From the NCBI RefSeq assembly GCF_002286775.1, contig NZ_NSGJ01000004.1, positions 1 through 64,000 on the forward strand: a stretch of 64,000 nucleotides of DNA, read 5' to 3'. Source of the DNA: Myroides sp. N17-2 (GTDB taxonomy: Bacteria; Bacteroidota; Bacteroidia; Flavobacteriales; Flavobacteriaceae). The notes under the pieces were generated by a model. It was not told the origin of the DNA. It made no database searches and saw only the letters and a list, made by a program, of their open reading frames with translations. The translations under genes and the position numbers were made by a program. Each line of letters begins with the position of its first letter. Position 1 is the stretch's first letter. Positions 16,490 to 27,343 of this stretch are shown piece by piece.

Positions 16490-17455
16490 ATGAGTCGCTT
16501 ACAAGAAATAACCATCACTAACCACACGCTACCTAACGGCAGTACACATACCTTTCACTTCACTTATCAGGTGGTGGGACAACCCTTACACAGTGCTCCA
16601 ATTGTGTTGGTGAATCACGCCTTGACAGGAAATAGTCAAGTGGCAGGAGACAATGGATGGTGGAATAGCTTAGTGGGATATGATAAAGTAATCGACCTTA
16701 ACAAATACACTGTTATCGCTTTTGACATTCCAGGAAATGGATACAACGAAGAAGAGACTCACCTCATCCAAGACTACAAAGCTATAACCACTAAAGTTAT
16801 CGCAGAAGTGTTTTGGAAAGCGTTAGACAGACTACACGTTAGTCACTTATACGCTGTCATTGGGGGAAGCTTAGGAGGAAGTATCGCTTGGGAGTTAGCT
16901 TTCTTAAGACCAACAGCTGTAGATCATCTAATCCCTATAGCTACAAGTTGTAAAGCATCAGATTGGTTAATAGGAAATGCCTTAGTACAAGATAGCATTC
17001 TAAATAATTCGACTCGACCTATAGAAGATGCTCGTATGCACGCTATGCTACTCTATCGCACTCCTGCATCGCTCCAGCAGAAGTTCTCAAATGGTTTTAA
17101 AGAAAGTGAAAACCAATACGCTATAGAGAGTTGGCTAAAGTACCATGGGCAGAGTTTAGAAGATCGCTTTAAACTATCCGCTTATAAGTTGATGAATCAC
17201 CTTCTGAAAACAATAGGTCAAGAACAAACACAAGATAGTTTAAAGGCTTTTGCTCAACAAACAAGTGCACAAATACACTGTATAGCAGTAGATACAGATT
17301 ATATGTTCACAAACAAAGAACAAGAGCACACAGTAGCTTTATTAAAAGACTGTTGCAAACACATTACATACCAAGAGATTCAATCAATACACGGCCACGA
17401 TGCCTTTTTAATTGAATACGAACAATTAAACCATTTATTAAAACCATTATTCTAA
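16490..17455 (+). CDS. metX: Homoserine O-acetyltransferase-like alpha/beta hydrolase
   Basis: 321 aa, slightly short for MetX (usually 340-380). It has an alpha/beta-hydrolase fold with oxyanion strand IVLVNHALTGNSQ and nucleophile elbow GGSLGG near residue 127 (MetX consensus GGSMGG). The acid may lie in the AVDTDYMFTN strand, and the catalytic His is in the GHDAFL motif near 303, typical of MetX. It acetylates homoserine with acetyl-CoA, giving the substrate of MetY and of the sulfhydrylase at 20028. The position between PLP sulfhydrylase genes and homoserine dehydrogenase supports the call. Confidence 0.87.
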   Translation: MSRLQEITITNHTLPNGSTHTFHFTYQVVGQPLHSAPIVLVNHALTGNSQVAGDNGWWNSLVGYDKVIDLNKYTVIAFDIPGNGYNEEETHLIQDYKAITTKVIAEVFWKALDRLHVSHLYAVIGGSLGGSIAWELAFLRPTAVDHLIPIATSCKASDWLIGNALVQDSILNNSTRPIEDARMHAMLLYRTPASLQQKFSNGFKESENQYAIESWLKYHGQSLEDRFKLSAYKLMNHLLKTIGQEQTQDSLKAFAQQTSAQIHCIAVDTDYMFTNKEQEHTVALLKDCCKHITYQEIQSIHGHDAFLIEYEQLNHLLKPLF

Positions 17456-17467
17456 AATCAGCACATC

Positions 17468-19870
17468 ATGAAAGTATTAAAGTTTGGAGGAAAATCTCTT
17501 GCATCAGGACAAGCTTTTGAAAACGTTATAAACATTGTCAAAAATAAAATAAGTGAAGGACCTATCACTATCGTTGTTTCTGCAATAGGAGATACAACAG
17601 ATACCCTTGAAAATATATTAGACTTAGCAAAGACTAAACAAGATTACGCAACTGCTTTTGAGGCATTCAAAAACAGAACATACCACAACGAAGCAGATAT
17701 ACAGACTGAAATAGAAGTATTGAGCAAATTATATGAGGGAGTTTCATTAATCGAAGACTATGGAGTGAAAATTAAAGACCAAGTATTAGCACAGGGGGAA
17801 TTAATATCAAGTAAAATATTAGCAGCTCAGTTAAATGCAAAAGGTATTAAAGCAACTCCTGTAGATAGCCGTCAATTCTTTATCACGGATAATAACTTCG
17901 GTAGCGCACAAGCGATAGATGAAGTATCAAAACAAAAAACTAAAGCTTACTTTGACAACTTAGACAAAGGAACGATAGCTGTAGTGACAGGTTTTATTGG
18001 GGCAACTGATAAAGGAGACACTACTACACTCGGACGCAATGGTAGCAACTACTCAGCGGCTTTATTAGCGAACTTCATTCAAGCGGATGAATTGCAAAAC
18101 TATACACACGTTGATGGTATTTATACTGCTAACCCTGATTGGGTAAAGAACGCACAGAAGATAGAAGAACTTCACTTTGACGAAGCTAATGAGTTAGCAA
18201 ACTTCGGAGCATCTATCTTACATGCTAAAACGATATTGCCTTTAGTAGAAAATAATATTCCGCTTCGAATCTTAAACACACTAAACCCTGAAAACAAAGG
18301 AACATTGATCTCTAATAAAGCAACAGCAAAGGGAATCAAGTCACTTTCTGTTCAGTCTAATGTTGCCTTAATACAGTTCGAAGGACGTGGATTATTAGGT
18401 ATCGTTGGTGTTGATGCCCGTGTATTCACAGCTTTAGCTAACGAAGGAATTAGCATAGGGGTTATCTCTCAAGGTTCTTCAGAACGTGGTTTAGGATTTA
18501 TAGTTGAAGACAAAGATGCCGACAAAGCAGCTGATGCTTTAAATAGAGAATTCTCTAATGACTTCTATACACGTGATGTGAACAGTATCACTATTATCAG
18601 GGACTTAGCTGTTATCTCTATCATTGGGCAGAACTTAAGCACTTTTGATAAACCTTATGCTGCATTGGTAAAGAATAAGATTGTTCCTATCCTATTCAAC
18701 AATACAGTAACAGGTAAAAACGTAAGCTTAGTAGTTCGAAAAGAAGAAGCTAAAAAAGCACTAAACGTTATACATGGGCAAATATTCGGTATTGCTAAAA
18801 AGATAAACATTGCTGTATTTGGACATGGTTTAGTTGGCGGAACATTGATAGACCAAATCTTACACTCTGCTCAATCAATCGAAGACAAGAAGAACATATC
18901 ACTGAACATCTTCGCTATCGGAAACTCTAAGAAAGTATTACTTAACGATGGCGGTATCAACTGCAATTGGAGAGATGACTTAAAAGAGAAGAGTGTAGCA
19001 TATACTATACAAGAAGTAATAGACTATGCAAATGCAAATCACTTAGAGAACCTAATCGCTATCGACAATACTGCTTCAGGAGAATTCATCAAGAACTATA
19101 TCCCATTAGTAGAGAACGGATTTGACTTAATCTCTTCTAACAAGATAGCGAATACCATATCATATAGCTTCTACAATGAACTTCGTCAGACGTTAAAAGC
19201 GAATCACAAAGAATATTTATACGAAACGAACGTAGGAGCAGGTTTACCATTGATTGATACGATTAAACTGTTGCACTTATCAGGAGAGAATATCACGAAG
19301 ATCAAAGGAGTATTCTCAGGAAGCTTAAGCTATATCTTCAACAACTACTCTGTTCAAGATAGACCGTTTAATGAAGTACTAAAAGAAGCGATAGAGAAAG
19401 GATATACAGAACCTGATCCACGTGAAGACTTATCAGGTAATGACGTAGGACGTAAGTTATTAATCCTTGCACGTGAGTTAGACTTGCAAAATGAGTTCGA
19501 AGAAATCAATATACAGAACCTTATCCCTACAGAATTACAAACAGTAGATACACCAACGTTCTTAAACAGTTTAGAGAAGTTAAACCCTTACTTCGACAAG
19601 ATAAAACAAGGCTTAGCTCCTGACACTGTACTTCGCTATGTAGGGGAACTATCAGGCGACTTACAAAAGGACAAAGGTGTATTAGAAACCAAACTAATCG
19701 AAGTACCTACTAGCTCTGCCTTAGGACAGCTAAAAGGCTCAGACAGTATATTCGAAATATACACAGAAAGCTACGGAGACAACCCTATCATTATTCAAGG
19801 AGCAGGAGCAGGAGCCTCAGTTACAGCACGTGGAGTGTTTGGAGATATACTAAGATTAGCTGATAAATAA
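17468..19870 (+). CDS. thrA: Bifunctional aspartokinase / homoserine dehydrogenase
   Basis: 800 aa, the length of ThrA/MetL. Residues 1-~290 are an aspartokinase domain and ~300-450 two ACT-like regulatory segments. From ~455 there is homoserine dehydrogenase (NIAVFGHGLVGG, ETNVGAGLP, IKGVFSGSLSYIFN, TEPDPREDLSGNDVGRK). The kinase motif reads KFGGKS where most aspartokinases have KFGGTS, and LGRNGSNYSAAL where the usual motif has GSD. The Asp to Asn change (residue 194) touches a residue considered important in other aspartokinases. The dehydrogenase half looks intact. It supplies homoserine to metX just upstream. The flavobacterial subgroup may share this variant. Confidence 0.92.
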   Translation: MKVLKFGGKSLASGQAFENVINIVKNKISEGPITIVVSAIGDTTDTLENILDLAKTKQDYATAFEAFKNRTYHNEADIQTEIEVLSKLYEGVSLIEDYGVKIKDQVLAQGELISSKILAAQLNAKGIKATPVDSRQFFITDNNFGSAQAIDEVSKQKTKAYFDNLDKGTIAVVTGFIGATDKGDTTTLGRNGSNYSAALLANFIQADELQNYTHVDGIYTANPDWVKNAQKIEELHFDEANELANFGASILHAKTILPLVENNIPLRILNTLNPENKGTLISNKATAKGIKSLSVQSNVALIQFEGRGLLGIVGVDARVFTALANEGISIGVISQGSSERGLGFIVEDKDADKAADALNREFSNDFYTRDVNSITIIRDLAVISIIGQNLSTFDKPYAALVKNKIVPILFNNTVTGKNVSLVVRKEEAKKALNVIHGQIFGIAKKINIAVFGHGLVGGTLIDQILHSAQSIEDKKNISLNIFAIGNSKKVLLNDGGINCNWRDDLKEKSVAYTIQEVIDYANANHLENLIAIDNTASGEFIKNYIPLVENGFDLISSNKIANTISYSFYNELRQTLKANHKEYLYETNVGAGLPLIDTIKLLHLSGENITKIKGVFSGSLSYIFNNYSVQDRPFNEVLKEAIEKGYTEPDPREDLSGNDVGRKLLILARELDLQNEFEEINIQNLIPTELQTVDTPTFLNSLEKLNPYFDKIKQGLAPDTVLRYVGELSGDLQKDKGVLETKLIEVPTSSALGQLKGSDSIFEIYTESYGDNPIIIQGAGAGASVTARGVFGDILRLADK

Positions 19871-19878
19871 TAAAAATG

Positions 19879-19998
19879 GTTAACAGTGAACAGCTTACAG
19901 TTAACGGACTAACCAACGTAACTGTAAAAGTGATACAAAATATTGTGTCAAACACACTGTTAACTGTAAACCGCTGTCGCGGATTTGCAATCCGTGAC
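19879..19998. repeat. REP-like palindromes inside the methionine operon
   Basis: The 157-bp gap between the aspartokinase-dehydrogenase and metZ genes holds three palindromes. The first is 19879-19905 (imperfect, ends GTTAAC). The second is GATACAA/TTGTGTC near 19932-19949. The third is 19976-19998, GTCGCGGATT and AATCCGTGAC around TGC. The last resembles the palindrome at 7964-7985. The first resembles 25959-25993 after metF. They may act as 3' RNA stabilisers or be passive repeats. Confidence 0.65.
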
Positions 19999-20027
19999 GA
20001 GATTAAATTATAAAAACCAAAAACAAG

Positions 20028-21224
20028 ATGAGTACAACTAACAATGAAGAAGGCTGTTGTTTTGAGACACAAGCCATAAGAACACAGACAGAGCGCTCCC
20101 AATACAATGAGCACTCTACACCACTATACCTAACTTCAAGCTTTGTCTTTGACGACGCTGAGAATATGCGTGCCGTATTTGCGGAAGAAGTAGATCAATA
20201 TTCTTACTCTCGCTTTACTAATCCTAATCAGACAGAACTTGTAGAGAAGATAAGACTATTCGAACATGCAGAAGCAGGATATGCATTTGCAACAGGTATG
20301 GCAGCTGTGTACTGTAGCTTGTTTCCTTTACTAAAAGCAGGCGACCACATTGTTTCTTGTTCTAACATCTTTGGCTCTACGAGAGGGTTGTTTAGTAACA
20401 TGTTTCCTGAATGGGGTGTTGATACGAGTTACTTTGATCTAAACCAAGTTTACGATATAGAGCAATTAATACAGCCTAATACGAAGATATTATTTGCTGA
20501 GAGTCCGACTAATCCAGGGGTTGATATATTAGACTTAGCCTACTTAGGGGAAATTGCAAAGAAACACAACCTTATTTTTATTGTAGATAACACCTTTGCT
20601 ACACCCTACCTACAGAACCCTATTCTCTTAGGAGCACATGTAGTGATTCACTCAGCAACTAAGTTAATCGATGGACAAGGTAGAGCTTGCGGAGGAGTAA
20701 CAGTAGGTTATAAAGAATATCTAAATAAGATATACCTATTTGGTCGCACTATTGGATCGAGTATCTCTCCCTTTAACGCATGGGTGTTATCGAAGAGCCT
20801 TGAGACTTTGGCTGTGCGAGTAGATAGACATTGTGAGAATGCCTTGACTATAGCGGAGTATTTAGAACAACACCCTGCGATAGAGTTTACTAAATATCCT
20901 TTCTTACCAAGTCATCCACAATATGAAATAGCAAAAAAACAAATGAAACAAGGGGGTAATATAATTGCCTTTGGTATCAAGGGAGGACTTGATGCAGGTA
21001 GAACATTCTTAAATGCCTTACAGTTATGTAGTCGTTCTGCGAACCTTGGAGATAGTAGAACTATCGTTACACACCCTGCTTCAACAACACATAGTAAAGT
21101 TCCTGCAGAAGAAAAACTTGCCACAGGTATTACAGACAACCTGATTCGTCTATCTGTAGGTTTAGAGAATACAAAAGATATTATCCGTGACTTAGAACAA
21201 GCGTTATCTACTGCAAGACAATAA
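20028..21224 (+). CDS. metZ: O-succinyl/O-acetylhomoserine sulfhydrylase (MetZ type)
   Basis: 398 aa, the third PLP-dependent Cys/Met-metabolism enzyme of the operon. N-terminal FETQAIRTQTERSQYNEHSTPLYLTSSF and YSRFTNPNQTELVEKI. The PLP Lys near residue 212 is in HSATKLIDGQGRACGG, a motif typical of MetZ sulfhydrylases. C-terminal end NLIRLSVGLENTKDI. It converts an activated homoserine ester and sulfide to homocysteine. With a MetX-type acetyltransferase in the operon, O-acetylhomoserine is the likely substrate here, so it may overlap with MetY. It is separated from the preceding gene by REP-like repeats. Confidence 0.87.
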   Translation: MSTTNNEEGCCFETQAIRTQTERSQYNEHSTPLYLTSSFVFDDAENMRAVFAEEVDQYSYSRFTNPNQTELVEKIRLFEHAEAGYAFATGMAAVYCSLFPLLKAGDHIVSCSNIFGSTRGLFSNMFPEWGVDTSYFDLNQVYDIEQLIQPNTKILFAESPTNPGVDILDLAYLGEIAKKHNLIFIVDNTFATPYLQNPILLGAHVVIHSATKLIDGQGRACGGVTVGYKEYLNKIYLFGRTIGSSISPFNAWVLSKSLETLAVRVDRHCENALTIAEYLEQHPAIEFTKYPFLPSHPQYEIAKKQMKQGGNIIAFGIKGGLDAGRTFLNALQLCSRSANLGDSRTIVTHPASTTHSKVPAEEKLATGITDNLIRLSVGLENTKDIIRDLEQALSTARQ

Positions 21225-21269
21225 CCTTGTTCTGAACACTTCAAAACACATTGATTAAAAGAGAAAATT

Positions 21270-24200
21270 ATGTCAACAATACTTATACAGACTGATATCA
21301 GAAGCCTATTAAAAGAACGCACTTTAGTACTCGATGGAGCCATGGGTACTATGCTTCAGGCTTACCGATTCTCAGAAGAAGACTTTAGGGGTGAGCGCTT
21401 TGCTGATTTTGCTCATTCACTAAAGGGAAATAACGACTTGTTGTCTATCACTCAACCTGAAGCTGTTAAAGAAGTTCACAGACAATATCTTTTAGCAGGA
21501 GCTGATATTTTATCTACTAATACCTTCTCGAGTACGACCATAGCTATGGCAGATTACCACCTTGAAGATATAGTATATGAACTAAACTATCAGTCGGCTA
21601 AGATAGCAAGAGAAGTAGCAGACGAAGTAGAAGCATTAAATCCTGATAGACCCCGCTATGTAGCAGGAGCTATCGGACCGACTAATAAGACAGCAAGTTT
21701 ATCTCCTGATGTGAATAACCCAGGATATAGAGCTATTACTTTTGAACAATTGCGAGCAGCATATAAACAGCAAGCTGAAGCACTATTAGACGGAGGATGT
21801 GATTTACTATTAGTAGAAACAATATTCGACACGCTTAACGCTAAAGCAGCGTTATTTGCCATAGACGAAATACAAGCAGAGCGAGGTATAGATATCCCGA
21901 TAATGATATCAGGGACTATTACAGACGCATCAGGACGTACGTTATCAGGGCAGACAGTTGAGGCATTTCTAATATCTATTGCACATATTCCTTTATTGAG
22001 CATTGGATTTAACTGTGCCTTAGGAGCAGAACAATTAGAGCCGTATATCAAACAGCTAAGTCAACATGCTGCTGTGAATATCTCTGCTCACCCTAATGCA
22101 GGTTTGCCTAATGCCTTTGGAGAATATGACCAAACGCCTACGGAGATGAAGGAACTTATCTATAGTTTCCTTAGTCAAAACTTAGTGCAAATCATCGGTG
22201 GGTGCTGTGGTACTACACCAGAACACATCAGGTTGATTGCTGACGCAGTAGAGAATAATAAAGCAGCGAGAAAGACACACCCTCGTAGCACACCTAAACC
22301 TGTGCTTGCCTTATCAGGGTTGGAGCCGTTATATGTGACTGCCGAAGCTAATTTTATAAACATCGGTGAGCGTACTAACGTTACGGGTTCTCGTAAATTC
22401 CTGCGTTTGATTAAAGAAGAACTATTCGACGAAGCCCTTGCCATCGCAAGAGAGCAAGTTGAAGGAGGTGCTCAGGTTATCGATATCAACATGGACGAGG
22501 GACTGTTAGACGGTGTGCACTGTATGACTAACTTCCTAAATTTGATTGCATCAGAACCAGACATTTCTAAAGTGCCTATTATGATTGACAGTTCTAAATG
22601 GGAGATTATAGAAGCCGGTCTTCGTGTTGTACAGGGTAAGGCTATCGTTAACTCTATTAGCCTTAAAGAAGGAGAAGAGTTATTTATCGAACACGCTAAA
22701 CTAATCAAACGCTATGGCGCTGCTACAGTGGTGATGGCCTTTGACGAGAATGGACAAGCAGATTCATTAAAACGAAGAATAGAGATATGCAGACGCTCTT
22801 ATGATATATTAGTTAACCAAGTAAACTTCGCACCTCAGGACATCATCTTTGACCCTAACATATTTCCTGTTGCTACGGGAATGGAAGAGCATAATAACAA
22901 TGCTTTAGACTTCTTTAATGGAACCAAATGGATTAGAGAGAATCTCCCTTATGCCAATGTAAGTGGTGGTGTAAGTAATGTATCTTTCTCCTTTAGAGGG
23001 AACAATAAAGTACGTGAAGCAATGCATGCCGCCTTCCTTTACCACGCGATACAGCACGGTATGAATATGGGAATCGTGAATCCTGAGATGTTAGAAGTCT
23101 ACGATGAGGTAGATAAGGATCTAATGATACATGTAGAAGACGTTCTTTTAAACAGACGACCTGATGCGACGGAGCGATTACTTGACTTTGCGGAGAGTAT
23201 TAAGAACGAGAATAATCCTCAAATAACCGAAGCTAAGATACAAGAATGGCGCTCAGGTAGTATCCAAGATCGTCTAACACACGCCTTAGTAAAGGGTATC
23301 GAGGCACACGTAATCGAGGATACAGAAGAAGCTCGCCTTAGCGTACCTCAACCGATCCAAGTGATAGAACAATATCTAATGAATGGGATGAACGTAGTCG
23401 GTGACTTATTTGGTGCAGGTAAGATGTTCTTACCTCAGGTAGTGAAGTCTGCCCGTGTGATGAAGAAAGCTGTAGCGTATCTGTTGCCTTATATTGAAGA
23501 GAGCAAAAAGCAGAATGCAGAAGCACACATCGGTAACGCAGGTAAGATACTTATGGCTACCGTAAGAGGGGATGTACACGACATCGGTAAGAACATCGTA
23601 GCTGTTGTATTAGCGTGTAATAACTATGAAATTATCGACCTTGGCGTAATGGTGTCTCCAGAGAAGATTATCGAAACAGCTATTAAAGAACAAGTAGATA
23701 TCATCGGACTAAGTGGACTTATCACACCCTCATTAGATGAGATGGTTCACTTAGCTAAAGAGTTAGACAAGGTTAACTGTACTATCCCGATTATGATAGG
23801 TGGAGCCACTACTTCTCGTGTTCACACTGCAGTGAAGATAGCTCCTGAGTATAAGAACTGTGTCGTACATGTACACGATGCTTCTCGTTCTGTAACTATC
23901 GCTAACCAACTTTTACAGAAAGAAGTAGAAGCTACATTTAAGGACAACATCAGAGCAGAGTATGATCAATTGAGACGTGATTATTTAGGTAGAGCAAGAG
24001 ACAAGAGCTATATCACTATTGACCAAGCACGTGCTAATAAAGTCAAGGTTGAATGGGATGCTAAGGACATAGTTAAACCTAACTTTATAGGAACTAAAAC
24101 AGTCACTGTAGAGTTAGACGAGTTATTGCCTTTTATCGATTGGGCACCCTATTTCCGCTCATGGCAGTTATATGGTAAGTTTCCAGAGATATTGACAGAT

Positions 24201-25004
24201 GAGGTAGTCGGACAGACTGCTACACAGGTTTACGACGATGCTCTTATTATGTTAGACAAGATTATCAACGAGCGTTGGTTTGAAGCAAGAGGTATCTTAG
24301 GTATTTTCCCAGCAAATCAAGTTAACGATGACGACATCGAAGTCTATAATGAACAAGGTGAGGCATTAGACAAGTTATTAACTCTACGTCAACAGTCATT
24401 AAAGAATGTAAAAGCACCGAATATAGCACTTGCAGACTTCGTAGCGCCTAAAGACAGTGGATTAGAAGACTACATCGGGCTGTTCTGTGTGAGTACAGGC
24501 TTTGGTGTAGATGAGAAAGCTAAACTATACGAGGACGACCTTGACGATTACAGCGCTATTATGGTTAAGGCATTAGCAGACCGTTTAGTAGAAGCCTTTG
24601 CAGAATACCTACATCACCGTGTCCGTAAAGAGATTTGGGGATACGCCTCAGATGAACGTCTTAGCAATGCAGAACTAATTAAAGAAGAATACCAAGGAAT
24701 TAGACCTGCACCAGGATATCCAGCTTGTCCTGACCATTTAGAGAAAGGCACAATATGGAAACTATTACAAGTAGAAGAACGCATCGGTGTAAGTCTAACA
24801 GAGAGCTATGCAATGTACCCTGCCTCATCTGTATCAGGTTATTATTTTGCTCATCCACAAAGTAGATACTTTGGATTGGGAAAAATAGAACAAGACCAAT
24901 TAGCAGACTATGCAGAAAGAAGAAATATAACAACAGAAGAATCAGAGCGTTGGCTATCACCCAACTTGGCTCTAAACAATAAATTAACGACTAACGAATC
25001 ATGA
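21270..25004 (+). CDS. metH: Cobalamin-dependent methionine synthase
   Basis: 1244 aa, full length and not split. The homocysteine-binding domain has DGAMGTMLQ and the zinc ligands in GFNCALGA and [10 protein letters not shown] (~309). The pterin domain begins at [12 protein letters not shown] (~363). The cobalamin domain has [10 protein letters not shown] with the cobalt-ligand His near residue 770. The C-terminal reactivation domain has [12 protein letters not shown] near 1145, used for reductive methylation with SAM. It methylates homocysteine with methyl-tetrahydrofolate and needs B12. Its TGA stop overlaps the metF start (ATGA), so the two are translationally coupled. Confidence 0.97.
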   Translation: MSTILIQTDIRSLLKERTLVLDGAMGTMLQAYRFSEEDFRGERFADFAHSLKGNNDLLSITQPEAVKEVHRQYLLAGADILSTNTFSSTTIAMADYHLEDIVYELNYQSAKIAREVADEVEALNPDRPRYVAGAIGPTNKTASLSPDVNNPGYRAITFEQLRAAYKQQAEALLDGGCDLLLVETIFDTLNAKAALFAIDEIQAERGIDIPIMISGTITDASGRTLSGQTVEAFLISIAHIPLLSIGFNCALGAEQLEPYIKQLSQHAAVNISAHPNAGLPNAFGEYDQTPTEMKELIYSFLSQNLVQIIGGCCGTTPEHIRLIADAVENNKAARKTHPRSTPKPVLALSGLEPLYVTAEANFINIGERTNVTGSRKFLRLIKEELFDEALAIAREQVEGGAQVIDINMDEGLLDGVHCMTNFLNLIASEPDISKVPIMIDSSKWEIIEAGLRVVQGKAIVNSISLKEGEELFIEHAKLIKRYGAATVVMAFDENGQADSLKRRIEICRRSYDILVNQVNFAPQDIIFDPNIFPVATGMEEHNNNALDFFNGTKWIRENLPYANVSGGVSNVSFSFRGNNKVREAMHAAFLYHAIQHGMNMGIVNPEMLEVYDEVDKDLMIHVEDVLLNRRPDATERLLDFAESIKNENNPQITEAKIQEWRSGSIQDRLTHALVKGIEAHVIEDTEEARLSVPQPIQVIEQYLMNGMNVVGDLFGAGKMFLPQVVKSARVMKKAVAYLLPYIEESKKQNAEAHIGNAGKILMATVRGDVHDIGKNIVAVVLACNNYEIIDLGVMVSPEKIIETAIKEQVDIIGLSGLITPSLDEMVHLAKELDKVNCTIPIMIGGATTSRVHTAVKIAPEYKNCVVHVHDASRSVTIANQLLQKEVEATFKDNIRAEYDQLRRDYLGRARDKSYITIDQARANKVKVEWDAKDIVKPNFIGTKTVTVELDELLPFIDWAPYFRSWQLYGKFPEILTDEVVGQTATQVYDDALIMLDKIINERWFEARGILGIFPANQVNDDDIEVYNEQGEALDKLLTLRQQSLKNVKAPNIALADFVAPKDSGLEDYIGLFCVSTGFGVDEKAKLYEDDLDDYSAIMVKALADRLVEAFAEYLHHRVRKEIWGYASDERLSNAELIKEEYQGIRPAPGYPACPDHLEKGTIWKLLQVEERIGVSLTESYAMYPASSVSGYYFAHPQSRYFGLGKIEQDQLADYAERRNITTEESERWLSPNLALNNKLTTNES

Positions 25005-25960
25005 AAGTAACAGAACATATCCAAAAAGCTAATGGTAAAACTCAATTCTCATTTGAGATATTACCTCCGTTAAAAGGGCAAAACATTCAAGGAATATTTG
25101 ACTCTATAGAACCGCTAATGGAGTTTGAACCTCCTTTCATAGACGTGACGTATCACCGCGAAGAATATGAGTACAAAGAAGCAGGCAACGGACTGTGGGA
25201 AAAAAGAGTTGTCAGAAAAAGACCAGGAACTGTCGGCATTTGTTCGGCTATCCAAAATAGATTCAAGTTGGACGCCATACCGCACATCTTGTGCGGAGGC
25301 TTCACCAAAGAAGACACCGAAAACTTCCTTATAGACCTTGACTTCTTAGGCATTGACAACGTCGTTGCCCTAAGAGGAGACGCCGTAAAGAACGAAACTT
25401 ACTTTAAACCTGAACCTAAAGGAAACAAGTACGCCTCTGAATTAGTTACGCAAATAAACGAATTAAACCAAGGTATCTACTTAGATCCTGAGCTTGAGAA
25501 TACCAGTAAGACGGACTTCTGCATAGGAGTAGCGGGTTATCCTGAGAAGCACATGGAAGCTCCTAACTTTGACACTGACCTAAAGTACTTAAAGCAGAAA
25601 ATAGACAATGGTGCAGAGTATATCGTTACTCAAATGTTTTTTGACAACAGTAAGTTCTTTGCCTTCGTGGATAAGTGTAGAGCCATCGGTATTACTGTAC
25701 CTATCTTACCTGGACTTAAACCATTAGCTACACTAAGTCAACTAAACCTATTACCTCAACGTTTTAAAGTTGACCTACCAGATGACTTAGTGGCTGAGGT
25801 ATTAAAAGCAAAAGACAATGTAGCCATCCGTGAGATCGGTATCGAATGGTGCGCCCAACAGTCAAAAGAACTAATAGAAGCAGGCATCCCTATCGTACAC
25901 TACTACTCTATGGGTAAATCTGATAATATCAAGAAGATTATCAAGCTTGCTACGGCATAG
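25001..25960 (+). CDS. metF: 5,10-methylenetetrahydrofolate reductase
   Basis: 319 aa, usual length. N-terminal [13 protein letters not shown] carries the catalytic Glu in the FEI/L-PP motif, and a TIM-barrel folate/FAD site follows ([33 protein letters not shown]-like VTQMFFDN). It makes the 5-methyl-THF that MetH consumes. It overlaps metH by 4 bp and is the last gene of the operon. The strong terminator is at 26055-26085. Confidence 0.96.
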   Translation: MKVTEHIQKANGKTQFSFEILPPLKGQNIQGIFDSIEPLMEFEPPFIDVTYHREEYEYKEAGNGLWEKRVVRKRPGTVGICSAIQNRFKLDAIPHILCGGFTKEDTENFLIDLDFLGIDNVVALRGDAVKNETYFKPEPKGNKYASELVTQINELNQGIYLDPELENTSKTDFCIGVAGYPEKHMEAPNFDTDLKYLKQKIDNGAEYIVTQMFFDNSKFFAFVDKCRAIGITVPILPGLKPLATLSQLNLLPQRFKVDLPDDLVAEVLKAKDNVAIREIGIEWCAQQSKELIEAGIPIVHYYSMGKSDNIKKIIKLATA

Positions 25961-26054
25961 TTAACAGTTGACAGTTTACCGTTTACGGTCTAAAACAGTA
26001 TCGAGTAATCAGACAGTAATAGGCTGTCATTATTTATAAATTGGTTGTAATCAG

Positions 26055-26085
26055 AAACCTCTTGTCTATATGGCGAGGGGTTTTT
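26055..26085 (+). terminator. Terminator of the methionine operon
   Basis: About 10-bp stem AAACCTCTTG (26055-26064) with CGAGGGGTTT (26074-26083), including G-U pairs, followed by T. It lies about 95 bp after metF. Confidence 0.75.
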
Positions 26086-26297
26086 AAGTTTTTATACAGA
26101 TTATAATTCCACACAGTAACCACCATCTACATCCACCATCCATGTCATGCTGAAGACTGGAGCATCTCACATACAACTCCACACAGTAACCACAATACAC
26201 TGTGAACCATAAATCCAGAATCAGCATTAGCCATATACGACATCACTTAACCTCTTTTGGTAGCAGAATGTGAGACACAGTAGGGGCTATAAAACAC

Positions 26298-26326
26298 AAA
26301 AGCCTCTCCGTTATGGAAAGGCTTTT
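26298..26326. terminator. Terminator-like hairpin
   Basis: AAAAGCCTCTCC pairs with GGAAAGGCTTTT with one C-A mismatch. It has A's on one side and T's on the other, so it could serve either strand. It could end the minus-strand gene at 26485 or catch read-through from the methionine operon. Confidence 0.6.
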
Positions 26327-26484
26327 TATATTGAATTGTCCAGAGTCAAATCCTGTATTTCTACTGTCCAGATTATCGTCCTATTCAATTATCTTTTTCT
26401 GATTACAAATATATGAATTATAAATCTATTTAATATAAAATACTGATATTTAATACCTATACTATTTTACTTTACTTATAGCTT

Positions 26485-27036
26485 TTAATTATCAAATCTA
26501 TCTACTATTCTTTCTTCCTTACGTACGAATTGCTTGAGTATAGAGTTCTCTTTATAAAACTCTAAGTAAAACTGTCCATCTGCAATATTAAAATTATCTA
26601 TCTTCATCGCTGTAATTATGGTAAACTCATAAACATCAATACTATCAAAATGAATCTCTACTACAACATTTAAATCTTCTTCAATGTCTATCTTATTTAC
26701 TAAAACTATCCGTTTCTTTCGCTCAGTAGAAGTAGGGAAATTAATAGGGTTAAAACTATTCTCTTTAAAAATATAGTAGATAATATGTTTAATTGACCTA
26801 AAAATAAGGTCTACTGTCTCTTTTATTGAAATCCCTTCTCTTCTTTTTCCTGAATCATCTTCACTTGAGAAACGTAATATATAATGTTTATCTCCATAAA
26901 TAGTAACAAAAAATCCAACGTCTTCAGATTTCAATTTTCTTGTTTGGACAGAAGCATTATTGACAACATAAGCATATGGATCAGTCTCTATATTCTGACT
27001 AATCTTTTTTGTTATAATCCTCTTTCTTTTTGCCAT
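26485..27036 (-). CDS. Hypothetical protein
   Basis: 183 aa from ATG 27036 (MAKRKRIITKKISQ). A longer frame starts at 27084, but a TATTTTTG box at 27059-27066 lies inside that extension, so the short start is better. No signal peptide and no membrane segment. Very basic N terminus, then what looks like a beta-rich domain (GFFVTIYGDKHYILRFS, VNKIDIEEDLNVVVEIHF). I do not recognise the family. It is an isolated gene in a repeat-rich stretch between two stand-alone genes; base composition is as AT-rich as the surroundings. Confidence 0.65.
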   Translation of the reverse strand: MAKRKRIITKKISQNIETDPYAYVVNNASVQTRKLKSEDVGFFVTIYGDKHYILRFSSEDDSGKRREGISIKETVDLIFRSIKHIIYYIFKENSFNPINFPTSTERKKRIVLVNKIDIEEDLNVVVEIHFDSIDVYEFTIITAMKIDNFNIADGQFYLEFYKENSILKQFVRKEERIVDRFDN

Positions 27037-27058
27037 TTCATATGTTTGATACCTAAAA

Positions 27059-27066
27059 CAAAAATA
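27059..27066 (-). promoter_or_regulatory. -7 box TATTTTTG
   Basis: Consensus TAnnTTTG on the minus strand, ending 22 nt before ATG 27036. It decides the start of the hypothetical protein. Confidence 0.55.
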
Positions 27067-27343
27067 CATTTTAAAACTCAACACAAATCAAAAATAAATA
27101 CTAATAATCAAATAATTACACTAAATTAATTGCGTTATCTTCGAACAGATTACAAATCCAAACGAACATAGTTCATACCTATCTGTCCACACAATAACCA
27201 TGGTAATGATTCACTATATATGACACGCTTAATAATGCACCTCTACCTTAACTAGCAAACGGTAACCACTACCCTTGTCTTATTGAATGAAATATCTCGT
27301 ATGTAACTAAATCTTATAACCTACCAACAGGAAACTTAATTTC
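27067..27343. other. Intergenic stretch
   Basis: No gene seen. Holds a diverged copy (CCACACAATAACCA near 27184) of the 15-bp direct repeat at 26109 and 26179. Otherwise AT-rich and featureless. Confidence 0.4.

Larger units (their letters stand above)
25959..26484. other. Non-coding region after the methionine operon
   Basis: About 520 bases with no credible gene. It starts with a motif like that at 19879 (GTTAACAGTTGACAGTTTAC, from 25960), then the operon terminator. A 15-bp direct repeat CCACACAGTAACCAC occurs at 26109-26123 and 26179-26193, 70 bp apart, with a diverged third copy near 27184. A second terminator-like hairpin is at 26298-26326. Confidence 0.6.
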
